DNA of 38,509 bases from contig JAXHUM010000126.1 in assembly GCA_034189325.1 (NCBI GenBank), forward strand, positions 1 to 38,509, given 5' to 3'. The DNA is from JAXHUM01 sp034189325 (GTDB lineage Bacteria; Desulfobacterota; DSM-4660; Desulfatiglandales; Desulfatiglandaceae). The translations under genes and the position numbers were made by a program. Positions within the stretch are counted from its first letter, which is position 1. Each line of letters opens with the position of its first letter. Positions 1 to 7,674 of the stretch are shown one piece after another. The notes under the pieces were generated by a model that made no database searches, was not told the origin of the DNA, and worked only from the letters and a program-made list of their open reading frames with translations.

Positions 1-12
1 CTTTGGATTTTA

Positions 13-452
13 TTAAAAACCGAAATTTAATTGTTCGATGTAGCGGTCCTTTTCCTCTTGATACTTGACATATTTTCGGATCATGTCCTCGTCCAGACCC
101 ACTGTATCGACGCAATATCCTTTTGACCAAAACTGATTGCCCCAATAGGGCCTTTTTCTTAAATGTGGAAACTGTTTAAATGTTTTGATGGCCGTCTGCC
201 CTTTCAAACGGCCCATCAAGTCAGATATTGCAATTTTTGGTGGAACCATTACATTACTACGAGATGGACATGGTCTTTTTGCACATTCATCTCAACAACT
301 TCAGAACCTGAATATCCACATATCGCATGGATTCCTTTGTATACTGCGTCCCGAATTGGACCATCAAGGACCCGATATCGATATTTAGGCACCCATACAA
401 TATGATACTGACAATGCCATATGGTATGTGATAATTTACGGAATCTACTCAT
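13..452 (-). pseudogene. tnpA: IS200/IS605-family TnpA transposase, disrupted by a 5-bp duplication
   Basis: HUH-type Y1 transposase that would move a single-stranded IS200-like element. The upstream half (452 to 249) ends in the HUH motif HVHLVV; the downstream half (249 to 13) holds the conserved LKGQTA segment, WSKGY and a YVKYQE segment carrying the likely catalytic tyrosine. The halves are in different frames. On the minus strand TAATG occurs twice in tandem (plus positions 247-256); removing one copy restores VHLVVMVPPK and one intact protein of about 145 residues. A good ribosome site (AAAGGAG) precedes the ATG at 452. Both motif blocks are intact, so the lesion looks recent. It could instead be a sequencing or assembly error. 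Confidence 0.88.
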
Positions 453-508
453 TGCTTTCTCCTTTCTCGATGTTGCGGCTACAACTCGAGTTAAGGATTA
501 GCAGTGAG

Positions 509-528
509 TGGGCTTTCAGCCAAGCCCA
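509..528. repeat. Hairpin upstream of tnpA (7-bp stem, 6-nt loop)
   Basis: TGGGCTT at 509-515 pairs with AAGCCCA at 522-528. In IS200 the leader of tnpA folds into structures that limit transposase expression, and this hairpin, 57 bases upstream of the start, is placed for such a role. The function is inferred from position only. Confidence 0.5.
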
Positions 529-558
529 TTCGGGACCGCCATAGCCTGTCCCACATGA

Positions 559-577
559 CCACGCCCATAGGGCGTGG
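559..577. repeat. Perfect 8-bp palindrome, probable IS200 left-end hairpin
   Basis: CCACGCCC, a 3-nt ATA loop and GGGCGTGG form a perfect stem. GC-rich hairpins of this form are the TnpA recognition structures at IS200/IS605 ends. Here it would be the left-end site of the minus-strand element. Confidence 0.6.
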
Positions 578-707
578 ATTTCTATACCGAAACAAAGATG
601 TTCCAGGGCCGGACAAGAGTCCTGGTGAAAAAACGACGGATACCAAAATAACTGATTCATAGTGATGCGGGGCTCCAGCCGAAATCAGTTTGACAACAGA
701 GCCAATA

Positions 708-736
708 TTGACGGAGATCCTCTTCAGTGATATCTT
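708..736 (+). promoter_or_regulatory. Possible sigma-70 promoter for the gene at 798
   Basis: TTGACG at 708-713 and TATCTT at 731-736 are separated by 17 bases, giving a start of transcription near 743. The -10 box matches 4 of 6 consensus positions, so the call is tentative. Confidence 0.35.
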
Positions 737-797
737 CTAATTTCTTATTGTAAAAGCGTTGCAGACGCAAAGGTGTATTTCAAGGAGGTGACTTCTT

Positions 798-1205
798 ATG
801 AGCCCCAAAGTAGGATTGTGGATTGATCACAGGCAGGCTTTTATCGTGTATCTCACAAAAGATGATGTGACCACCAAGACAATTCCATCAAACATGGAAA
901 AGCATGTAAGGGCGTCTGGAGGTTCACGTTCATCTACAGCCTATGGCCCCCAGGACGTACTTGCAGAAGACAGAATAGACCGTAAATACAAGCACAAATT
1001 AGATCGCTACTACAAAGAAGTAGCACGGGCTCTGAGTGGAGTTAAATCAATCCTCATTATGGGTCCCGGTGAAGCGAAGGGCGAGTTCAAAAAGCATCTC
1101 CAGAAACCGGGTCATCAGTCTATGCCCGTTATAACGATCGAGAGGGCTGACAAAATGACAGAAGTTCAAATCATAGCCAAGGTGAAACAGCACTATTCTG
1201 ATTGA
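798..1205 (+). CDS. Small eRF1-domain-like (translational-machinery-like) protein, function unknown
   Basis: A 135-residue soluble protein beginning with VGLWIDHRQAF, followed by a charged middle section (HKLDRYYKEVARAL) and a glycine motif ILIMGPGEAKGEFKKHL near residues 86-102. It ends in the helical segment ADKMTEVQIIAKVKQHY. I recognise this pattern from bacterial proteins described as hypothetical or as related to eRF1/Pelota domains (baeRF-like); no biochemical role is established that I know of. The start is well set by AAGGAGGTG eleven bases upstream of the ATG. It stands alone between the IS element and the metF 3' region, with its own possible promoter at 708-736. The family call comes from memory of similar sequences, without a search. 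Confidence 0.6.
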   Translation: MSPKVGLWIDHRQAFIVYLTKDDVTTKTIPSNMEKHVRASGGSRSSTAYGPQDVLAEDRIDRKYKHKLDRYYKEVARALSGVKSILIMGPGEAKGEFKKHLQKPGHQSMPVITIERADKMTEVQIIAKVKQHYSD

Positions 1206-1214
1206 GAAATAAAC

Positions 1215-1338
1215 ATCTCTCCCTGACAACCAGAGGATTAGTCCCGAATTGAGGGACGAGTGCAAGGCCCCCAAAGCCTCTCCGCAGCAGGCACAAATCA
1301 TTTCTCTGCTTTTAGATTCCGGCATCTCAGGGAGAGAT
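1215..1338. repeat. 12-bp perfect inverted repeat flanking about 100 bp of non-coding DNA
   Basis: ATCTCTCCCTGA at 1215-1226 is the exact reverse complement of TCAGGGAGAGAT at 1327-1338. A small internal hairpin (GTCCC at 1241-1245 with GGGAC at 1253-1257) lies between them. No obvious target-site duplication flanks the arms. It could be a miniature element, a structured transcript or a decayed insertion; nothing coding is convincing inside. Confidence 0.45.
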
Positions 1339-1486
1339 TACGGTCAATATCTTCGATTAATGAAGTGAGTTTCCGTATTTCTTAAATCAAGGCAATTGAC
1401 CCAAAAGTGGATCGTATCGATGAGTTTCTTTCTCAGAAGGATCTGAAGATCGGTTTAGGAGACAAGGAGATACGTGAGGCAGTAAA

Positions 1487-1522
1487 GAATGAATACCACC
1501 CGTTCAGTGGTGGTATTCATTC
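1487..1522. terminator. 14-bp perfect hairpin downstream of metF, possible operon end
   Basis: GAATGAATACCACC at 1487-1500 pairs perfectly with 1509-1522 across an 8-nt loop. It sits 50-85 bases beyond the metF stop, where the operon should terminate. Neither strand has a run of T after the stem, so it is not a standard intrinsic terminator; it may protect the 3' end of the transcript or be a mobile-element remnant. The rest of 1339-1571 holds only a GTG-started ORF from 1407 that runs into the metF antisense strand and is probably not a gene. Confidence 0.45.
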
Positions 1523-1571
1523 CGAGGACAAGTCTTTTGTGTCATCAAGAGTCTGGGAAAAGATGAGCCTT

Positions 1572-2495
1572 CTAAACCTTTGGCCTTGGCAGGACTCCGG
1601 CCTTTTCAGCGATTTCCGGGACCCTGTGTTCCCATTCAATCGCCATCAGGTGAACGCCGGCCACACCCTCCATCTCTTTGAATTCCTCAATCTGTTCAAC
1701 GGCGAATTTTATGCCTTCCTCAGCAACCTTGCCCTTGCCGGCCCCTTTCAGCCGGTCGATCAATGAGTCAGGAACGTCCATTCCAGGAACCGACTTGGCC
1801 ATGTAACGAGCCATACCTACGCTCTTCATGGGAGTCACTCCTGCAAGGATATAGCACTTCTCGGTCAGCCCCATATCCACGGCCATTTTCATGAACTCCC
1901 TGAATCTGTCCATATTGTAGATACACTGGGTCTGGATAAAATCGACCCCGGCATTTATCTTTTTGGCCAGGCGATGCACTCTCCATTCAAAGGGCTCTGC
2001 AAAGGGATTGGAAGCGGCCCCGATGAATATCTGAGGGGGGTCTTCTATTTCTTGGCCGCTCAAGAACTTCCCCTCATCACGCATCTTTTTGACCATACCT
2101 ATAAGCTGCATGGAATCGATATCAAAAACACCCAGGGCCTGGGGATGATCGCCGAACTTCTGGTGGTCCCCTGAAAGACAGAGCATATTCCTTATGCCGT
2201 GGGCATAGGCGCCCAGTATATCACTCTGCATGGCCAGACGATTGCGGTCACGGCATACCATCTGAAAATTGGGCTCAAGGCCTTCCTGGATCAGTATGAG
2301 ACTGGCGGCCCAACTCGACATACGGACGACCGCTGTCTGGTTGTCCGTGATGTTTACCGCATCCACTTTGTCTTTCAAATGTGCCGCCTTTTTCCTGACC
2401 TCTTCGCCGCTGGTTCCCCTTGGCGGACCCAGCTCACCGGTGAAGGCGAAATGTCCGGCGCTTAAGACCTTTTCCAAGTTGCTTCCTGACTTCAT
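1572..2495 (-). CDS. metF: Methylenetetrahydrofolate reductase
   Basis: Reduces 5,10-methylene-THF to 5-methyl-THF (or the reverse) in the methyl branch of the acetyl-CoA pathway. The 307-residue length fits the FAD-containing TIM-barrel family. Visible motifs are FTGELGPPRG near the N-terminus with the conserved Glu, NITDNQTAVVRMS, LCLSGDHQ in the middle, and DFIQTQCIYNMDRF near residues 185-200. The start follows AGAGAGGAAG. It is the last gene of the hdrA-mvhD-hdrA-mvhD-metV-metF operon, 117 bases after metV. In acetogens such as Moorella, MetF forms a complex with MetV, Hdr subunits and MvhD and does not use NAD(P)H directly. The same context here suggests electrons enter through the neighbouring HdrA/MvhD proteins. 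Confidence 0.93.
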   Translation of the reverse strand: MKSGSNLEKVLSAGHFAFTGELGPPRGTSGEEVRKKAAHLKDKVDAVNITDNQTAVVRMSSWAASLILIQEGLEPNFQMVCRDRNRLAMQSDILGAYAHGIRNMLCLSGDHQKFGDHPQALGVFDIDSMQLIGMVKKMRDEGKFLSGQEIEDPPQIFIGAASNPFAEPFEWRVHRLAKKINAGVDFIQTQCIYNMDRFREFMKMAVDMGLTEKCYILAGVTPMKSVGMARYMAKSVPGMDVPDSLIDRLKGAGKGKVAEEGIKFAVEQIEEFKEMEGVAGVHLMAIEWEHRVPEIAEKAGVLPRPKV

Positions 2496-2612
2496 ATTGA
2501 CTTCCTCTCTGATGTTATCAGGCTCTACCTGTCGTGACTGAGGGGTTAAGACTTACAGAAAGGGCAAACAGCGATTTCCCTGACCCCGCAATCTCTCCTT
2601 TTCAAGCCCTGT

Positions 2613-3290
2613 TTATCCTTCCTGTTTTTCAGGCTTCTTGTATCCGGGTTGGATAACGGTACGGGGTGTCTGGTTCTGCCAGTCAGCCGGCGGCGTGATC
2701 GCCAGAATTTCGTCCAATCGCCCCTGTTTCGAAAGGCGTTCATAGATCATGTACCAGGCACAGGGCTGGTCCTTGTCTATTTCGCAACTGCCCTGATTGG
2801 TCCCTCCGCAGGGACCATTGTACAAACCCTTGGCGCACATGGTCACAGGGCAAATACCTCCTGTCATGCCGAGAACGCAGCTCCCGCAGGAACGGCATCT
2901 CTCCTCATACCATCCGACAGCCTGGTTCACACCAATAAAGGTGGTGTCGACAGCAGGAAGCACGGGCTTTTCAGGGTATCTTTCGGCCAAAAACTGTATG
3001 CCGGCGCCGCATGCCATGGACAGGAGGGCATCATATTCCTCGATTACGGAATCCAACTCTTCAAGATATTCCCTGTCGCACTGCCTTTCAACCGTGATGG
3101 CTCCCAATTCAATAGGGGCCTTGTCCAACTTCCTCGCCATATCGAGTTCGGCATTGAGCACGGCGACTTCTTTTTCACCCCCGGCCAGGCAGACCGCGAC
3201 GCAGGTCCCGCAGCCCACATTCAGGACCTTCTTGTACCCTTTAAGCATATCCTTTATTTCATCAAAGGGTTTTCTTTCGGCAACTATCAT
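2613..3290 (-). CDS. metV: MetV, zinc/iron-sulfur partner of methylene-THF reductase (MTHFR C-terminal-like)
   Basis: A 225-residue protein with two cysteine-rich regions: VGCGTCVAVC near residues 25-35, and CRSCGSCVLGMTGGICPVTMC followed by LYNGPCGG near residues 132-165. This is the layout of the MTHFR_C/MetV family, the small partner of MetF in acetogens and related bacteria. Family knowledge says it binds metal cofactors and mediates electron transfer to the MetF flavin. The start is supported by GAGGAGGGAAT before the ATG. It lies 74 bases after the upstream mvhD and 117 bases before metF, within the redox operon. No truncation is visible. Confidence 0.88.
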   Translation of the reverse strand: MIVAERKPFDEIKDMLKGYKKVLNVGCGTCVAVCLAGGEKEVAVLNAELDMARKLDKAPIELGAITVERQCDREYLEELDSVIEEYDALLSMACGAGIQFLAERYPEKPVLPAVDTTFIGVNQAVGWYEERCRSCGSCVLGMTGGICPVTMCAKGLYNGPCGGTNQGSCEIDKDQPCAWYMIYERLSKQGRLDEILAITPPADWQNQTPRTVIQPGYKKPEKQEG

Positions 3291-3364
3291 ATTCCCTCCT
3301 CACTTGTTGTCAGCCGCTTTCGGTTTCATCAGCAGCCTAAGCGGAAATACGCTCCTCAACAGCG

Positions 3365-3778
3365 TTATATTGTATTCAATGGATTGGGACCGAGAGCCTT
3401 AATGTGATCGGTCATTTCCTTTGCATAGGCCGCGAAGGTAGGCCCTTCACCTGATGACAGGTTGTACATTCTCACCCTGTCCCCCTCTATACCCACTTCC
3501 TCAAGGAGCATCCTCACATGATTGACCCTTTCACGGGCCCGGAAGTTGCCCTCATTATAATGACATGTCCCTTCAAGACAGCCCACAACATACACACCGT
3601 CGGCCCCCTTCTGAATGGCCCTCAAGAGGTGCATGACATCGACCTTTCCGGAACAGGGGACTCGGATGATTTTAATATTGGATGGATACTCCAGTCGCAT
3701 GGAACCTGCCAGGTCCGCGGCTGAGTATCCTCAGAATTCACAACAAAAAGCTACTATCCTTGGTTCGAAGTCGGCCAT
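3365..3778 (-). CDS. mvhD: MvhD-type [2Fe-2S] electron-transfer subunit, predicted selenoprotein (UGA at codon 16)
   Basis: Hydrogenase delta-subunit family, which passes electrons between a partner enzyme and HdrA. Read through the TGA at 3731-3733, the N-terminus is MADFEPRIVAFCCEF-U-GYSAADLAGS, matching the family pattern of two Cys three residues apart followed by YxxADLAG; the UGA is at the second Cys. Then come VPCSGKVDVMHLL and VVGCLEGTCHYNEGN, the other ligand motifs. Total length is 137 residues, normal for the family. The ATG at 3778 is preceded by AAGGGGG and starts 11 bases after the hdrA stop. The next in-frame ATG (3700) would delete the first cluster motif, so it is a poor start. 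A hairpin with suitable spacing follows the UGA (3701-3716). Confidence 0.87.
3701..3716 (-). promoter_or_regulatory. Candidate SECIS hairpin in the distal mvhD
   Basis: On the minus strand GGACCT pairs with AGG(T)TCC around a GGC loop, leaving one bulged U in the 3' arm. The loop begins 20 nt after the UGA, within the range of bacterial SECIS elements recognised by SelB, and its first two bases are G. Confidence 0.6.
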
Positions 3779-3789
3779 TCAATACCCCC

Positions 3790-6700
3790 TTACACGGCCT
3801 CTGCCAGCAAAGCATCGATCTTGCATGTTATCTGATCATCTTCATAGAAACTCAACTGAATGGCCTGCCTTGGGCAGACCCCCGCGCACACGCCACACCC
3901 GTGACACATGGCTTCATCAATTTCAATAACCTTATTGTCCGTGTTGAATGCGGGAACTTCAAAGGGACAGGATCGCACACAGGTCAGGCATTTGACACAA
4001 TGGTCCGTATCGACCTTCGCCGTGATGGCTGAGAGCTTGATCTCCGAGTTGGCGAGAAATGTCGTTGCCCGAGAGGCGGCAGCCTGAGCCTGGGCAATGG
4101 CCTCGGAAATCAACTTTGGAGCATGGGCTGTGCCGCACAGGAAGATGCCGTCGCCAGGCATATCCACCGGTCGCAGCTTGACATGGGCCTCCATGAAGTA
4201 GCCTTCAGGATTTCGATTCAGCTTCATGATCCCGCTCAGATCTTGCGTATCGGCCGCGACCATCCCGGCGCTCAAGGCCAAGAGATCGGCCTGGATGCGG
4301 ATGTCCTGTCCCAAGATATGATCCTTGACGGTCACAACCATTCCCTCCTCAGAGGACTCCACAGCAGGAGGGGCGTCTGTATCGAACCTGATAAAGATAA
4401 CGCCCTTTTCTCTGGCCTCGGCATAGTAATCTTCGAGGAGACCATAGGTCCGAATGTCCCGGTAAAGGACAAAGATATCGGTATCGGGATTGAGTCTCTT
4501 GATCTGGAGGGCGTTTTTCACGGCATTCTGACAGCAGATGCGGGAACACTCCTGATTTTGATCATTTCGAGAACCCACGCACTGGATCATGACGACGCTA
4601 TCAAGACCTGATGCGCCCTTTTCCTCCAGCAGATCCGCCAGTTCGACCTGGGTCACGACCCTGTCATCGTCACTGTAGAGATATTCGGTGGGCTGGTACT
4701 CATCGGCACCTGTGGCCACAATAATAACACCATGCTTTATGGTACGGGGTTCTCCATCCGGACCGACAGCAAGGTCGGTGGAGAAATTTCCCTTGTAACC
4801 GCCGAATCCGGTTACAACCGCGCTGGTGAGTACTTCCACTTTATCACTCTCATTTACCTGATTAATAAGGTCGGTGAGGTAGGCCTGCACATCAGCCCCC
4901 TCGATGGTGTGATGGAGTTTTCTGGAAAATCCGCCAAGCACCTCTTCCTTTTCAACCAGAATAACATCGAAACCCTGTTTACCAAGGCTGAGAGCGGCGT
5001 TCATCCCGGCGATGCCGCCCCCGATGACGAGGGCCTTTTGGGTTATGTGAATCACCTTTTCTTTCAGCGGGGTGAGTGTGCCGGCCCGGGCCACGGCCAT
5101 GCGGACAAGGTCTTTTGCTTTCTGAGTGGCCAGGTCAGGGCTTTTCGAATGGATCCATGAATCCTGATTCCTGATGTTGGCCATCTCAAAGAGGTATTTG
5201 TTCAGACCGCATGCCTCCAGGGTCTCCATGAACATCGGTTCGTGGGTCTTGGGACTGCAAGAGGCAACCACAACGCGGTTCAAGTCGTGCTCCTTGATCT
5301 TTTCTTTGATCTTTTCCTGTGTATCCTGCGAGCAGGTGAAGAGGTTCTGGTCGGTGAACACGACACCAGGGAGCTTGCCGGCATATTCCTGAACCTCCGG
5401 CACATCCACTATCCCGCCGATGTTGATACCACAGTTGCAGACAAAGACGCCTATCCTCGGATCCTCTCCTGTTACATCTCTCTGCTCGGGGAGTTCAATG
5501 ACCTGTGTGTCCTTTCCCCTGGCCTCTGAGAGGTCGGCCCCTGCAAGACATGCTGCGGCGCTTGCCTCGGTGACAGCCCCGGGAATATCCTTGGGTCCCT
5601 GAAACACGCCGCAGGTGTATATGCCTGGACGGGAAGTCGCCACCGGCGCAAAAGGATCGGTATCGACAAAATGGTACTTGTCCAGTTTGATATCCAGCCG
5701 CTCAGCAAGCTCCACCGCGGAATCAGGAATGGTCAGACCGACCGATAGGACCACCATGTTAAACGTCTCTTCATGCATGTTTCCCGATTCATCGGCATAC
5801 AGTATGACAAGGTCACCTGTCTCGCGGACCTCCGTAATGGAGTGGATCCTGGCCTTTAAAAAGCGGACCCCGTCTTTGTCTCTGGCACGGAGAAAGTATT
5901 TTTCATAGTCCTTACCAAAGGTCCTCATATCCATATTGAAAATGGCGCAGTCGAGATCGCCGTGGATATGTTCTTTGGCGATCATGGCCTCTTTAACGGC
6001 ATACATGCAGCAGACCGATGAGCAGTAGCCGTTACCGCACCTGTTAGTGTCTCTCGATCCGACGCACTGGAGCCAGGCAATGCTCTTTGGTTCCTCCCTG
6101 TCAAGCGGTCGCATGACATGGCCGAAATAAGGGCCCCCTGCGGAGAGTATCCTCTCAAATCCTTCGCTCGTCACCACATTGGGATACTTGCCATATCCCA
6201 AGTAGTCCAGGCCTGATGGGTCAAATCCCTTTGTTCCCGGAGAAAGGATGATGGAGCCTACCGTGACGGTTGTCTCACGCTCTTCGTCGTCGTAGCGAAT
6301 CGCCTTTGCAAGGCACATGTTCTCGCACAAGCCGCACCCGACGCAGGTGTCTATATCAATGGCATAGGCGAGAGGAACGGCCTGGGCGTATTCGATATAG
6401 GTGGCCCTCCTGTCATCCAAGCCCTTGTTGATGACGTTAACCGCCGTTGCCGGACAATGCCTGGCACAATCGCCGCACCCCGTGCATTTGTCCGGGTCAA
6501 TGTAGCGAGGTTTGTGGGCAAGGGTAACCTCAAAGCGTCCAGGGTCCCCTTCAATCTCCTTTATCTCGCTGTTGGTGATCAGGTTGATGTTTAAGTGCCG
6601 GCCGACCTCGACCAGTTTGGGTGAAATCACTCACATCGTGCAATCATTGGTTGGAAAAGTCTTGTCAAGACGGGCCATGAGTCCGCCTATGGTCGGTGAC

Positions 6701-6807
6701 TTTTCAACCAGATACACATTGTAATCCGAATTGGCAAGATCCAGCGATGCCTGCATGCCTGCGATCCCGGCGCCTACAACCATAACGGATCCGCTTTTAT
6801 TATCCAT
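3790..6807 (-). CDS. hdrA: Double-module HdrA-like flavoprotein, predicted selenoprotein (UGA at codon 59)
   Basis: Electron-bifurcating heterodisulfide reductase subunit A family. Read through TGA 6631-6633 it has 1005 residues: an N-terminal FAD motif (VVGAGIAGMQAS near residues 10-21), FPTNDCTM-U-VISPKLVEVGRH around the UGA, two [4Fe-4S] motifs (CTGCGDCARHCP, CVGCGLCENMC), the HdrA CSSVCC motif, VFVCNCGINIGG, then a second FAD domain (ALVIGGGIAGM) with CSRICC, and two C-terminal clusters (CVKCLTCVRSCP, CHGCGVCAGVCP). The ATG at 6807 follows GGGAGG. Starting after the UGA would remove the entire FAD Rossmann motif, so readthrough is needed for a sensible protein. It lies 78 bases after the proximal mvhD and 11 before the distal one. 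About twice the size of a methanogen HdrA. Confidence 0.9.
6598..6615 (-). promoter_or_regulatory. Candidate SECIS hairpin in the second hdrA
   Basis: On the minus strand CTGGTCG pairs with CGGCCGG (two G-U pairs) around the 4-nt loop AGGT. The loop starts 22 nt after the UGA. The AGGU loop resembles the start of the E. coli fdhF SECIS loop. The same 18 bases occur after the UGA of the other hdrA. Confidence 0.7.
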
Positions 6808-6885
6808 TTTTCCTCCCTTTATTCCTCAACCGCCATACACGACTTCAGCGATTCATGGACGGTCCATAACAGAGCCAAAGGGCTG

Positions 6886-7629
6886 CTATAATGCCGCGAA
6901 AACGGGTATGCTATTGTCCGTGCCGGTGAATTCGACCTTACTGGTCTTTTCGAGATCGGCCAGGAGATAGGATATCCGTAGCATAGGAAGCCCTGTCTTT
7001 TTGGATATTTCGCGAACAGAGGTGGATCCCTCTTTTATTGCCATATAAATCAGGTTTTTATGAAACTCTCTCTCAAGGACGGTGTCCATGAATGCTTCGT
7101 AGCTGTCTGTATCCCACGGACGACCATAAACATCGCCCTTGGTTGTCATCTTTACTTCCTTTCCCACCAACCACCGAACGATCTCACCACTGACGGTCAT
7201 TTCCGCCGCGGAGAGTTCCATTTCTTTTGCCTTTAAAGGTCCCAGCTGTCTGACTGTTTCAATGACGGTCTCGGCGACTTCCACAAAGCGCTGGGCCTCG
7301 GCTGACGATACCCAGGCAAGGTGAAGCCTGTCTTTTCCGATTCCTGCCATATCAAGTAATCTGGTGGTGAGTCGCATCTTTTTTTCGGCCTGAACATTAC
7401 CCTCCAGGTAATGGCAATCACCGATGTGTCACCCGCTTACAAGGACGCCGTCACATCCCTCTCTCAATGCGGTTAAGACAAATTCCGGATCAACCCTGCC
7501 GGAGCACATAACGCGGACCGTTCTAAGGTTGGACGGGTACTGCAGCCGGGAGACGCCTGCGAGATCAGCCCCCGCGTAAGCGCACCAGTTGCATAGAAAG
7601 GCCACTATTTTTGGCTCAAAATCGGTCAT
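6886..7629 (-). CDS. mvhD: MvhD-type subunit with a C-terminal winged-helix-like extension, predicted selenoprotein (UGA at codon 67)
   Basis: Residues 1-125 are a full MvhD domain: MTDFEPKIVAFLCNWCAYAGADLAG, VMCSGRVDPEFVL, then VLVSG-U-HIGDCHYLEGN. In the family the UGA position (TGA 7429-7431) is the Cys of GCHIGDCHY. Residues about 140-247 are an extra domain in which REISKKTGLPMLRISYLLADLEK reads like a winged helix-turn-helix; methanogen MvhD lacks it. Total 247 residues. AAGGAG seven bases before the ATG sets the start. It follows the hdrA-GltD fusion by 45 bases. Without readthrough the gene appears as two fragments, the second starting at 7377 without any N-terminal cluster ligands. 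A strong hairpin follows the UGA (7395-7413). Confidence 0.89.
7395..7413 (-). promoter_or_regulatory. Candidate SECIS hairpin in the proximal mvhD
   Basis: On the minus strand CATTACC and GGTAATG form a perfect 7-bp stem with a 5-nt TGGAG loop. The loop starts 22 nt after the UGA and has G at its second position, as expected for bacterial SECIS loops. Confidence 0.7.
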
Positions 7630-7674
7630 AAACTCACTCCTTACTGATTCTTCGCGTCCCTCATGATTATAAAA

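Larger units (their letters stand above)
1..580 (-). mobile_element. IS200-like insertion sequence, right end cut by the window edge
   Basis: The element contains the broken tnpA and, upstream of it, two perfect hairpins at 509-528 and 559-577 of the kind IS200/IS605 transposases bind at subterminal positions. The transposase is on the minus strand, so the element's left end lies at high coordinates and its right end lies before position 1. The outer boundary near 580-660 is a guess, because these elements have no terminal inverted repeats or target duplications to mark it. Confidence 0.6.

Noticed and set aside
1047..1325. Minus-strand ORF with a CACC motif opposite the eRF1-like gene
   Set aside because: Mostly antisense to a well-supported gene, with no family match and no good ribosome site.
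1407..1766. GTG-started plus-strand ORF into metF
   Set aside because: No ribosome site; its second half is antisense to metF. The first 28 residues look protein-like but match nothing I recognise.
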